Source of the DNA: SLAN01 sp046545955
GTDB lineage: Bacteria > Spirochaetota > Spirochaetia > DSM-27196 > SKKC01
Reading direction: 5' to 3'
Assembly: GCA_046545955.1 (NCBI GenBank)
Contig: JBKGYS010000115.1
Location: 1-8,398, forward strand
DNA: 8,398 nucleotides
The stretch's first letter is position 1. The number at the start of each line of letters is the position of its first letter. This document shows, piece after piece, positions 1-6,022 of the stretch. The notes beneath the pieces were generated by a model. The model saw only the letters and a list, made by a program, of their open reading frames with translations, was not told the DNA's origin and did not search any database. The translations under genes were made by a program, and so were the position numbers.

Positions 1-24
1 AGCCAGGATCAAACTCTCCATGAT
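1..24 (-). rRNA. rrs: 16S rRNA gene, 5' end only
   Basis: The reverse complement of bases 1-17 is AGAGTTTGATCCTGGCT, the nearly universal sequence at the 5' end of bacterial 16S rRNA (E. coli position 8 onward). Counting back seven bases puts the mature 5' end near base 24; the exact end depends on processing. The gene runs leftward out of the window, so only about 24 nt are visible. It has the same orientation as all the protein genes here. Confidence 0.96.
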
Positions 25-31
25 ATAACAT

Positions 32-53
32 GTGTCCGACCGAAGCCGAACAC
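32..53 (-). other. UUCG-capped hairpin just upstream of 16S rRNA
   Basis: The RNA reads GUGUUCGGC-UUCG-GUCGGACAC: nine paired positions, including G-U wobbles, closed by the very stable C(UUCG)G tetraloop. It ends about 8 nt before the estimated 16S 5' end. It probably shapes the pre-16S leader during ribosome assembly or 5' processing. The structure is visible by inspection; the role is inferred. Confidence 0.6.
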
Positions 54-93
54 AAAAGAGTTGTTTTCTCTCTGCTCTTTTATTGCTCTTTTG
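53..93 (-). repeat. Duplicated leader motif with alternative pairing
   Basis: In the RNA sense two copies of AAAAGAGCA (92-84 and 81-73) lie 11 nt apart, followed by a single CUCUUUU (60-54). Either copy can pair with that complement. The upstream copy gives 8 bp (CAAAAGAG/CUCUUUUG at 86-93 and 53-60), the downstream copy 7 bp. The two pairings exclude each other. The element adjoins the UUCG hairpin near the 16S start. Confidence 0.4.
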
Positions 94-378
94 GCAAAAA
101 TTGCTCGCTTAACAAGCGTCGACTCTCTTCTCCCCCGGCTGTCTACCCCGTAGCTCCCCCTCTGCGGGAAAGCCCGTTGCCACCTCCGGGTTTCAAAGCA
201 GTTCAACACCTTACCGTCAGACTTTTTCGTTGCGGCGTTCTACCATTTACTGCAAGCTTTCCCGAGTCTGTCGGAGCGGACACATTGTACGTTAACGCAC
301 ACATGTGGACCGTTTGCCGCAGACAGGACACTCACCGGTAGTTCGCCCCCGATCGTCTTTCCTTCCCTTCTCTCGCGC

Positions 379-390
379 TGTAAAAGAACT
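379..390 (-). promoter_or_regulatory. boxA-like antitermination element
   Basis: The minus strand reads AGTTCTTTTACA, matching nine of twelve positions of the enterobacterial rrn boxA TGCTCTTTAACA. It lies in the leader about 40 nt after the predicted P2 start and just after a stem-loop. In rrn operons boxA RNA binds NusB-S10 and prevents premature Rho termination. The match is partial, so the call is moderate. Confidence 0.45.
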
Positions 391-399
391 GACAATTCC

Positions 400-429
400 C
401 CCGCTTTTTCGCTCTCGCCCAAAAGCGGG
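400..429 (-). promoter_or_regulatory. Stem-loop at the predicted P2 start, boxB-like by position
   Basis: Minus-strand CCCGCTTTT (429-421) pairs perfectly with AAAAGCGGG (408-400) around a 12-nt loop. It begins at the predicted P2 start and ends 9 nt before the boxA-like element. A hairpin followed by boxA is the order known from rrn and lambda nut antitermination sites. The match is by position and shape only; no boxB sequence consensus was tested. Confidence 0.45.
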
Positions 430-435
430 ACCCGA

Positions 436-465
436 TTGATATCACAATTGCCGTTGACGCGTCAA
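436..465 (-). promoter_or_regulatory. Candidate rRNA promoter P2
   Basis: On the minus strand TTGACG (465-460) is separated by 18 bp from TATCAA (441-436; four of six match TATAAT). The following TCGGGTCC is GC-rich. Same spacing and similar hexamers as P1, and tandem promoters are common upstream of rRNA operons. Transcription would start near 430-428. The -35 forms half of the perfect 12-bp palindrome TTGACGCGTCAA (454-465). Confidence 0.5.
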
Positions 466-549
466 GCGCCCCTTTCCGTTACCCCGTAAAAAAAAGCACC
501 GGAAAAGTGTCTGTCGCGTTGTCGGTTCGATCACTGTCGGGTGATGTCC

Positions 550-576
550 CGCGCAACGGCTGGTTGCCGCCGCGCG
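550..576 (-). other. Stem-loop at the predicted 5' end of the P1 transcript
   Basis: Read on the minus strand, CGCGCGGCGGC pairs with GCCGTTGCGCG: 11 positions with two G-U wobbles and a 5-nt loop AACCA. It starts where P1 transcription is predicted to begin. It is followed by a smaller hairpin (530-545; ATCAC/GTGAT, 6-nt loop). No U-tract follows, so it is not an obvious terminator. Confidence 0.5.
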
Positions 577-582
577 AGAGTG

Positions 583-612
583 AACATAGCTGGAAGTTGG
601 CCGGCGTGTCAA
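583..612 (-). promoter_or_regulatory. Candidate rRNA promoter P1
   Basis: On the minus strand a consensus -35 TTGACA (612-607) is followed after 18 bp by TATGTT (588-583; four of six match TATAAT). The discriminator CACTCTCGCGCGG is very GC-rich, as in stringently controlled rRNA promoters of other bacteria. Transcription would start near base 576 and run to 16S. The -35 is embedded in an inverted repeat (601-620). The 18-bp spacer is one longer than optimum, so this is a prediction. Confidence 0.6.
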
Positions 613-620
613 TACGCCGG
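601..620 (-). repeat. Inverted repeat overlapping the P1 -35 box
   Basis: Perfect 7-bp arms CCGGCGT (601-607) and ACGCCGG (614-620) around a 6-nt loop. On the minus strand the TTGACA hexamer occupies most of the loop and the first base of the 3' arm. The repeat begins about 28 nt after the stop codon of the outer-membrane protein gene, so it could be a transcript-end hairpin for that operon, though no U-tract follows. It could also be an operator over P1. The symmetry is directly visible; the role is open. Confidence 0.55.
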
Positions 621-648
621 TGCACCCAAACATAGAAAATCGTCTCGT

Positions 649-1932
649 TTAAAACCGGTAGCGAACCCCGGTCGTAAGCGCGGCTGCGCCTTCGCGCTCC
701 CACGAGAACACCGAGTCGACGTCGCCGACTTCCACGTCGGCAATGGCGAGCATATCGAACCCGCCGAATACACTCCAGTTCACGCCGCCGCTGATCCGCG
801 CGCTACGGTCGACAGGCGATATGATCGATCGACCGATCAGCGAAACGGTACGCGACGGGGATACAACCACCTCCGGGTATACGCTCACCGCGTACTCGGC
901 CTCAGCGTCCTCCTCGTCGTGCCACCCAGCTCCCGGCCGCAGGAGCGCCTCGAGGCGCGCGTCGACCGAAACATCCGGCCTCACGCTTTCGCGGTGGTAC
1001 GCCCCGAAGGAGAAGGTGCTTCGCTTTTCAAGGTTATCCCGGTCAATATCGGCATCAACTGCAAGGCGCGCTCCCGCGTACACGTCTATTCCCAGGACCC
1101 CCTCGGTGCTGAGGACCAAATCGTGGCGGTCGTCGGCGGGGTCGTACAAATAGCCCGGCTCGAGCGTAAAGCGCCCGGCCTCGAAGCTTACGCGCCCGCC
1201 TGCGCGGGTGTCCTCAATCGGTCTCGCTCCCGGCTCGGCCGGGTCGGGAAGCGCCGGAAGAATAACCGGCTCGGCGTAGGCAAAAGCGCCGAGCGGCAGG
1301 TACAACGCGGTAAGCCACGCGGTCTCGTCGCGAAGGCCGTCGCCGGTTTCGCGGAAGTCGGCGACCCCGCTTCCGTCGGCGCCGAAAATCACGTCGGCCG
1401 CGTTAAAAAGTGCTCCGTGCCCCCACGAGACCCGGTCCCGTCCGGTCGTAATGCGAACCGTGTAGTCTTCGGTCACCGGGAAGCGGAACCGAATCGACGC
1501 CCTCGGCACGGTAAAAAGCGCCGCCGCGGATGCCCCACCAGAGCCGGCCACCCCGGCGCCGGGGTCCGTCTGTCGGTCGCCGGAATATTCCTCGCCGCCG
1601 CTTTGCCCTTCGCCCGGCTCGTGTCCGACGCCGGCGCCGCCCCCGCCGGGGGCGCCGAGCACCGCCTCGGCGAGAAGCGCATCCACGGTAAGCCGCGCCT
1701 GAATCGAGCGGTCGCGCCCGCTACGCAGGTCGAGCCGTCCGCGCCCGAAGCCTGTCATGCCGACCTCTTCTTCGCCGCCGTCCCAGCTCAGAACGTTAAA
1801 CGCGTCGATTTCGCCGTCTACCCGCGACTGCGCGGTCAGCACCCCTGCGCCGACGGACACGTGCAGCGCGAAAACAAGCCCCGCGACCGCGGCAGTTGAC
1901 ATCGACCTGAATCTTAGATTGGCAGCTACCAC
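649..1932 (-). CDS. Outer-membrane beta-barrel protein, last gene of the operon
   Basis: A 427-aa protein not assignable to a named porin. Residues 1-35 form a signal peptide: basic start with R7 and R9, hydrophobic stretch about 13-33, likely cleavage around TAQS. The mature part is rich in alternating polar/hydrophobic strands. The C-terminus ...TTGVRYRF ends in Phe with aromatics before it, as in proteins inserted by the BAM machinery. GRDRVSWGHGALFNAADVIFG (164-184) resembles the W-G-x-G...N-x-x-D strand seen in barrels encoded beside LolA-like carriers. Residues 93-134 are a Gly-rich low-complexity insert. The start is GTG at 1932-1930, overlapping the previous stop (GTGGTAG), with GGAGG seven bases upstream; an ATG at codon 11 has a weaker site. 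It could be the outer-membrane receiver or exit of the transport system. Confidence 0.8.
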   Translation of the reverse strand: MVAANLRFRSMSTAAVAGLVFALHVSVGAGVLTAQSRVDGEIDAFNVLSWDGGEEEVGMTGFGRGRLDLRSGRDRSIQARLTVDALLAEAVLGAPGGGGAGVGHEPGEGQSGGEEYSGDRQTDPGAGVAGSGGASAAALFTVPRASIRFRFPVTEDYTVRITTGRDRVSWGHGALFNAADVIFGADGSGVADFRETGDGLRDETAWLTALYLPLGAFAYAEPVILPALPDPAEPGARPIEDTRAGGRVSFEAGRFTLEPGYLYDPADDRHDLVLSTEGVLGIDVYAGARLAVDADIDRDNLEKRSTFSFGAYHRESVRPDVSVDARLEALLRPGAGWHDEEDAEAEYAVSVYPEVVVSPSRTVSLIGRSIISPVDRSARISGGVNWSVFGGFDMLAIADVEVGDVDSVFSWEREGAAALTTGVRYRF

Positions 1933-2708
1933 GACAGCTCCTCCAGCGAAAAGATATCCGAGGGCAGCGATGCACCGACCTCCACATCCTCCATGATCAT
2001 CTCGGTGCCGCTCGACCCGCGAGTCACGTCGGTAATTTTCATGTGCACGGGAAAGCGATAGCCGTCCTGCGTAGCTGTTTCGAGCACAACAAGCTCCTTC
2101 AGCTGCCGACCGCTGCGGGCGAACTGCTCGGCTTTCCGGAGCACAAAGTCGTCCCTGTCCACATAGTAGACCTGTTTCGGGTAGGCCACATTCGTACCCC
2201 GCGCGGACAGCTCGACCGCGTAGACCTCGTAGCCCTCGACGCTCTCTTCGCCCAAAAGCTCGGCCGAGTAATCGTCAAGAATCCCGCGCCCTCCGGTCAT
2301 ATCCTCGTACGAAAGATCCGAGCCCAGAAGCGAATCGCGAAGCGCCGAACCCTGCAGCCGGATCACCTCGCGCGCGTCGGGATAATACAGATATAGGTTT
2401 TCATCGCGACGGAGAATACGCTGCCCCTCCTCATCACGCGAGGTAAACTCGACAAGAAACCGGTCGGAGCCCTCCGAGTGGGCGATGTAGGTGCTCTCGC
2501 GCTCGCCGAAGCGGTCGCTTATTATCATGCGCCCTTCGATAATCGCAGTCGACCAGGTCTGGTTGTCGTCGAGCCGCTCGATAATCTCCTCGCCGGTCGG
2601 TGACTGCGCCCGCACGGCGCCCGTTCCTGCTATCGCGAGAAACAGAACTGCGAAACCCGCTTTACGAACACGATTATAGATTCGATTATAGATTGATGTT
2701 TTTCCCAT
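1926..2708 (-). CDS. LolA-like periplasmic carrier (COG2834 type)
   Basis: A 260-aa protein from ATG at 2708-2706, chosen because AAGGAAG precedes it and it gives a proper signal peptide: basic MGKTSIYNRIYNRVRK, hydrophobic 18-33, cleavage after VRA (residue 34). Family hallmarks are YLYYPDAREVIRLQG (106-120), the GSDLSYEDM segment (129-137) and the ending MIMEDVEVGASLPSDIFSLEEL. These proteins share the LolA half-barrel fold, which holds a lipid or lipoprotein acyl chain and moves it across the periplasm. It sits between the ABC permeases and an outer-membrane protein, as a shuttle would. An alternative GTG at 2789-2787 overlaps the permease stop (GTGA) and would add 27 basic, repetitive residues; I consider it less likely. 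Codons 6-13 arise from a tandem 12-bp duplication. Confidence 0.85.
   Translation of the reverse strand: MGKTSIYNRIYNRVRKAGFAVLFLAIAGTGAVRAQSPTGEEIIERLDDNQTWSTAIIEGRMIISDRFGERESTYIAHSEGSDRFLVEFTSRDEEGQRILRRDENLYLYYPDAREVIRLQGSALRDSLLGSDLSYEDMTGGRGILDDYSAELLGEESVEGYEVYAVELSARGTNVAYPKQVYYVDRDDFVLRKAEQFARSGRQLKELVVLETATQDGYRFPVHMKITDVTRGSSGTEMIMEDVEVGASLPSDIFSLEELSW
2671..2694 (-). repeat. Perfect tandem 12-bp duplication in the carrier signal peptide
   Basis: Two adjacent identical copies of CGATTATAGATT (plus strand) at 2671-2682 and 2683-2694. On the coding strand they specify I-Y-N-R twice in the N-terminal basic region of the LolA-like protein. Gain or loss of a copy keeps the frame and changes n-region length and charge. 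Likely a replication-slippage product. Confidence 0.85.
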
Positions 2709-2721
2709 GGCTTGTCTTCCT

Positions 2722-2754
2722 TTTCGTATGGCCTTTCGTATGGCTTTCGTATGG
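2722..2754 (-). repeat. Three copies of a 10-bp repeat before the carrier gene
   Basis: TTTCGTATGG (plus strand) occurs at 2722-2731, 2734-2743 and 2745-2754, with spacings of 12 and 11 nt. On the minus strand it reads CCATACGAAA three times. The array lies in the 77-nt gap between the second permease stop and the chosen ATG, and the last copy in transcription order runs into the ribosome binding site (AAGGAAG). If the alternative GTG start is used it encodes KAIRKAIRK. No family is recognised. Confidence 0.8.
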
Positions 2755-2785
2755 ACGAGTTTCCGACCCCGGAGAATTCGCGTTG

Positions 2786-4012
2786 TCACGCACGAAGCGC
2801 CTCCACCGGTTTCAGTTTCGCCGCGCGCCTCGCCGGAACGACCGACGCAGCCATTGCCACAGCCGCTGAATACAGGAACACCACGAGCGTCGACCGGAGG
2901 TTAAGCACCGGGTAGAGCACCGAGGAGATATCCATATTCGCCATTTCCATCGTCTCGCCGAAGTCAATGCCCAGGTGCTGAAGCGGAATGGTCAGCCCGA
3001 TTCCCATAAGCACCCCGATAAACGATCCGGCCAACCCAAGGTAGGCCGCCTCGGTGAAAAAGAGTCGTACAAGTTCGCCGCCGTGCATCCCCATCGCGCC
3101 GAGCGTTCCGATTTCGCTGGTACGCTCGTGGATTGTCATCATGGTGGTGTTAATTACGACGGTGCTTCCGAGAATGAAAAAGACGAGCGCGATAATGTTG
3201 TACACCGCGTCGGCCACTTGAAGATAAGCCCACCCGCCGCTCACCTCGGTCCACGGCGTAACGGTCAATCCCTCGACGCCGCTTTCACGCACGGCGTCGC
3301 GCACATCCGCGGTGAGTTCGTCGAGATCCCCGTTGCCGCTTTTGACGAGTATTTCGCTTGCCGCGTCGCCCATGCGCAGGTAGCGCGCAGCCTGATCGAA
3401 AGGCAGGATAAACGCGGAGCTGTTCATGCCGGCCATCGGAAAGTTCGCGAGGCCTACAATATCGACGGTAAACGCGTTCGAAGTTCGAAGCCTTGTCTGG
3501 GTAAGAAACGTTGCCTGGTCTCCGATGTCCACTCCGAGGTCCCGTGCGAGCGCATACCCGACGATCGCCTCGCTCGTTCCCGGCTCCGGAAGCCGACCTT
3601 CGGCAACTACGCTATCGAGATCCTGATACCTCGGCTCGAGTTCGAGATCGACGCCGAGTCCCTGGGCGGCGATCTGCGTGTCGTCCCGGAACGCCGCCGC
3701 CGAAATGTTGATTCTGGGGCTGATATCCGACACCGCCGGTTTTTCCCGCAACCGCTCGACAAGCCGTTCGTATTCCGGCACGACGTAGTGCGTCGGATTG
3801 AGATGCTCGTAGCGGTCGAAATCGGTGTTGCGCAGTCGAACTTGTCCGGTTTCGTAATTCCAGGAATTGCGCCGGACATCGACCTTGATTCCCTCGAGTA
3901 CGGAAAAAAGCATAGTAATGGAAAACGCTGCTACGGCGATCGCGATAATCGACAACAGGCTGCGCCTGCGGTTGCGAAATACGTTTCTGAAGGCAATAAC
4001 TGATACGTTCAT
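2786..4012 (-). CDS. FtsX/MacB-fold ABC transporter permease (second in operon)
   Basis: A 408-aa inner-membrane protein with the four-helix FtsX layout: TM1 about 18-38, a large periplasmic MacB-type domain about 40-265, then TM2 268-290, TM3 318-342 and TM4 375-393. The conserved loop INTTMMTIHERTSEIGTLGAMG (287-308) carries the ER..EIG..A.G signature that couples to the ATPase. The C-terminus ARRAAKLKPVEALRA is typical of the family. Such subunits (LolC/LolE, MacB, FtsX) do not form a channel; they convert ATP hydrolysis into mechanical movement of the periplasmic domain. The ATG is preceded by CAGGAG, and the gap from the first permease gene is 25 nt. It probably pairs with that permease and hands cargo to the LolA-like protein. 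Length is near that of LolC/LolE. Confidence 0.93.
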   Translation of the reverse strand: MNVSVIAFRNVFRNRRRSLLSIIAIAVAAFSITMLFSVLEGIKVDVRRNSWNYETGQVRLRNTDFDRYEHLNPTHYVVPEYERLVERLREKPAVSDISPRINISAAAFRDDTQIAAQGLGVDLELEPRYQDLDSVVAEGRLPEPGTSEAIVGYALARDLGVDIGDQATFLTQTRLRTSNAFTVDIVGLANFPMAGMNSSAFILPFDQAARYLRMGDAASEILVKSGNGDLDELTADVRDAVRESGVEGLTVTPWTEVSGGWAYLQVADAVYNIIALVFFILGSTVVINTTMMTIHERTSEIGTLGAMGMHGGELVRLFFTEAAYLGLAGSFIGVLMGIGLTIPLQHLGIDFGETMEMANMDISSVLYPVLNLRSTLVVFLYSAAVAMAASVVPARRAAKLKPVEALRA

Positions 4013-4037
4013 CGTATACTCCTGACCGCCACGTTCG

Positions 4038-5324
4038 TCACGAATGGCGCAGCGAATCGGTTATCCGCCGGCGAAGCATGGCCCGGGTCGGTACGAGGGC
4101 CACGATTCCGGCGATTACCGCGGCGAACACCGCGGTCGAGATCATCGAAGCGAAGTGCCACACTCCGTAGAGCACTCCGTCGAACCGAAAGTCCATCTCG
4201 ACCCCGTCCATAAGCACACCGTAATCGATTCCCACGGCAACCGAATGCCACACGAACAACGCGCCGAGCATGAGCCCGATAATCGCCCCGAGCACTCCTA
4301 TACCGGCGGCCTCGAACACGAACATCCATCGAATTTCTCCGTCGCGGACGCCGAGGGCCCGCATCATTCCGATCTCGTTCTCGCGTTCGAGCACAGCCAT
4401 GAGCATGGTGTTGGAAATTCCGACAACGGCGATAATTCCGAGCAGGAATAGAATGATCGCCGTTCCGGCCCTCTCGAGTTCCATGATCTCGGCAAAGTCT
4501 TCGTTCAGACGGCCAAAGCCGAGTACCTCCGTACCGTCAATGTCGGAAAGCAGGTTTCGCACCGGCTGCGGGTCGGTTTCGGCCGGAGGGCCTCCGGGAA
4601 GCGAAAGAAAAATGCCGGTTACCGCGCCCCGCATCTCGAGATACTCGTCGGCGACACCAATCGGAAGATACGCCTCAGAGCGATTGATAACGGGGTTCGA
4701 GGTGTCGAAAATACCGACTATTTCCAGGTCCATGATCTGGTAGAACCCGTCGCGGGTCCGCGTGGTCACCGAGACCGGATATCCGACCTCCGCGCCGAGC
4801 TGGTCGGCGAGCCAGCGCCCGATGATCACTTCCTCGTTCCCCGACTCGAGAAAACGCCCCTCTTCTATGGCCTCGGAGAGGGCGAACACGTCGGAGTCAC
4901 GATCGACGTCTATTCCGTAGAACGTGCGCGCAAGCGAACCGTCTTCGGGAAAGGGATCGTGGCGCACGATGAGTTCTCCCCGAAATGCAACTCTCGGCGC
5001 TGCGGCGATCCCCTCGTTGTCGAGCGCCTCGAGGATAGGTTCTGGATCGTCTATAGGCATATCGAGCGGAAAGGTGTCGCGCTCTTCCCAGTACCCGTCT
5101 CCCATTACCGCCGCGTCGCCGGTTTCATAGCGGGACATATTCCGGTCGTTTTCGGCCTCGAACCCCTGAAGTATGGCGACCATCCAGATGAAGACAGCCA
5201 CACCCGCTGCGATCGCCACCGAGGTGATTACCGTGCGGCGACGGTGGCGGGCAAGATTCTTTACGGCGAGTCCGACAAAAAACCAGATTCGCGTTCGGCC
5301 GTTGCGTTTGCGCAGAGCACTCAT
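4038..5324 (-). CDS. FtsX/MacB-fold ABC transporter permease (first in operon)
   Basis: A 428-aa protein with the same plan as its neighbour: basic start, TM1 about 33-53, periplasmic domain 55-285, TM2 286-310, TM3 335-359, TM4 389-411. The coupling loop reads SNTMLMAVLERENEIGMMRALG (304-325). The C-terminus (VPTRAMLRRRITDSLRHS) diverges from the usual P-x-E-A-L-R ending of the second permease. The two differ clearly in sequence, which suggests a heterodimer like LolC-LolE rather than a MacB homodimer. The ATG follows the ATPase stop by only 2 nt (TGACCATG), with its AAGGAG inside the end of the ATPase gene, so translation is probably coupled. Cargo is not evident from sequence. Confidence 0.93.
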   Translation of the reverse strand: MSALRKRNGRTRIWFFVGLAVKNLARHRRRTVITSVAIAAGVAVFIWMVAILQGFEAENDRNMSRYETGDAAVMGDGYWEERDTFPLDMPIDDPEPILEALDNEGIAAAPRVAFRGELIVRHDPFPEDGSLARTFYGIDVDRDSDVFALSEAIEEGRFLESGNEEVIIGRWLADQLGAEVGYPVSVTTRTRDGFYQIMDLEIVGIFDTSNPVINRSEAYLPIGVADEYLEMRGAVTGIFLSLPGGPPAETDPQPVRNLLSDIDGTEVLGFGRLNEDFAEIMELERAGTAIILFLLGIIAVVGISNTMLMAVLERENEIGMMRALGVRDGEIRWMFVFEAAGIGVLGAIIGLMLGALFVWHSVAVGIDYGVLMDGVEMDFRFDGVLYGVWHFASMISTAVFAAVIAGIVALVPTRAMLRRRITDSLRHS

Positions 5325-5326
5325 GG

Positions 5327-6010
5327 TCAGGCGCTCCTTCGCTCATCGCTCCGGATAAGCCCGTCGTGCAGGCGACACAGCCTCTCGGCGTAGTCCATAA
5401 CCATTTTGTCGTGGGTGGAGAACACGAATGTTGTACCCCGGTTTTGATTAATATCCTTCATCAGTTTCAGAATCGCCTCTCCGGTTGCCGAGTCGAGGTT
5501 TGCCGTGGGCTCGTCGGCAAGGACGATGAGCGGATTCTTGATGAGCGCGCGGGCAACGGCCACGCGTTGCTGCTGTCCGCCGGAAAGCCGGGATGGTCGC
5601 CGGTGCTCCATACCCTCGAGACCGACCTCCGAGAGCAGGCCCATGGTCCGCTCGCGGATCTCGCGTTCGTCGACTCCGAGGAGCGACAAGGGCATAGACA
5701 CATTCTCATACGCGGTGAGCACGGGGATAAGGTTGAAATTCTGAAAGACAAACCCGATTTTCGCCCTGCGAATCTCGGTCAGCTCTTTCTTGCTCTTGCC
5801 GGCCACGCGGTCGCCGTCTATATCGACGTTACCGGTGTCGGCGTTGTCGATACAGCCAATTATGTTCAGAAGCGTGGTCTTCCCGGAGCCGGACGGCCCG
5901 GCGATCGACAGGAACTCGCCGGAATCGATCGCCAGGGACACGCCTCGCAGCGCCCGCACGCGGGTTTCGCCGTCGATATACTCTTTACAAACATCCTGAA
6001 CGCTTATCAT
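5327..6010 (-). CDS. ABC transporter ATPase, LolD/MacB class
   Basis: A 227-aa cytoplasmic nucleotide-binding subunit with a complete motif set: Walker A GPSGSGKT (38-45), Q-loop Q90, signature LSGGQ (142-146), Walker B LIVLADEP with D166 and E167, D-loop NLD (171-173) and switch His200. Nothing suggests inactivation. The segment RRAKIGFVFQNFNLIPVLTAYENV and the length are typical of ATPases serving FtsX-fold permeases (LolD, MacB N-terminal domain, FtsE). It should dimerise under the two permeases encoded next. The ATG is preceded by GAGGAG, 12 nt after the SPFH gene stop. Sequence alone cannot separate lipoprotein release from export of a peptide or lipid, so no gene symbol is given. Confidence 0.96.
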   Translation of the reverse strand: MISVQDVCKEYIDGETRVRALRGVSLAIDSGEFLSIAGPSGSGKTTLLNIIGCIDNADTGNVDIDGDRVAGKSKKELTEIRRAKIGFVFQNFNLIPVLTAYENVSMPLSLLGVDEREIRERTMGLLSEVGLEGMEHRRPSRLSGGQQQRVAVARALIKNPLIVLADEPTANLDSATGEAILKLMKDINQNRGTTFVFSTHDKMVMDYAERLCRLHDGLIRSDERRSA

Positions 6011-6022
6011 CGTACGTTCTCC

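Larger units (their letters stand above)
25..576 (-). other. Long rRNA operon leader (pre-16S 5' region), no protein gene
   Basis: This stretch has no convincing coding sequence on either strand; the open frames are short and show no family likeness. On the minus strand it holds candidate tandem rRNA promoters, several stem-loops, a boxA-like element and a UUCG-capped hairpin next to 16S. Together with the 16S start, this supports a transcribed leader of roughly 550 nt from the upstream promoter and about 400 nt from the downstream one. Such leaders normally carry antitermination signals and one strand of the RNase III processing stem; the partner strand would lie beyond 16S, outside the window. 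I saw no tRNA gene here. Confidence 0.75.

Noticed and set aside
73..92. Two TGCTCTTTT copies as boxA on the plus strand
   Set aside because: They resemble the boxA core, but rRNA is transcribed from the other strand, so they would not act as boxA in this leader. They were kept only as a structural repeat.
284..289. TACAAT on the minus strand as a third rRNA promoter -10
   Set aside because: Five of six bases match, but no -35-like hexamer lies 16-18 bp upstream (cggtcc region).
400..429. Intrinsic terminator in the rRNA leader
   Set aside because: The stem is perfect but neither strand has a T-run after it, and it would stop the rRNA transcript at its start.
25..640. tRNA gene or CRISPR array in the leader
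   Set aside because: No cloverleaf with a TTC-type T-loop and matching acceptor stem was found, and there are no regularly spaced repeats of CRISPR length.
541..1899. Plus-strand open frame of 452 codons
   Set aside because: It lies opposite the outer-membrane protein gene. Its product has no recognisable domain and is rich in Arg, Pro and Ala, as expected of the antisense frame of a GC-rich gene. The minus frame has a signal peptide, ribosome binding site and coupled start.
2709..2789. GTG start at 2789 for the LolA-like gene
   Set aside because: It has a tempting GTGA overlap and an upstream GGAGG, but spacing is long and the signal peptide would get a 46-residue basic, repetitive n-region. 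The ATG at 2708 has AAGGAAG and a normal signal peptide. Kept as an alternative only.
2975..4003. Plus-strand open frame of 342 codons
   Set aside because: It is antisense to the second permease gene and shows no domain or good ribosome binding site.
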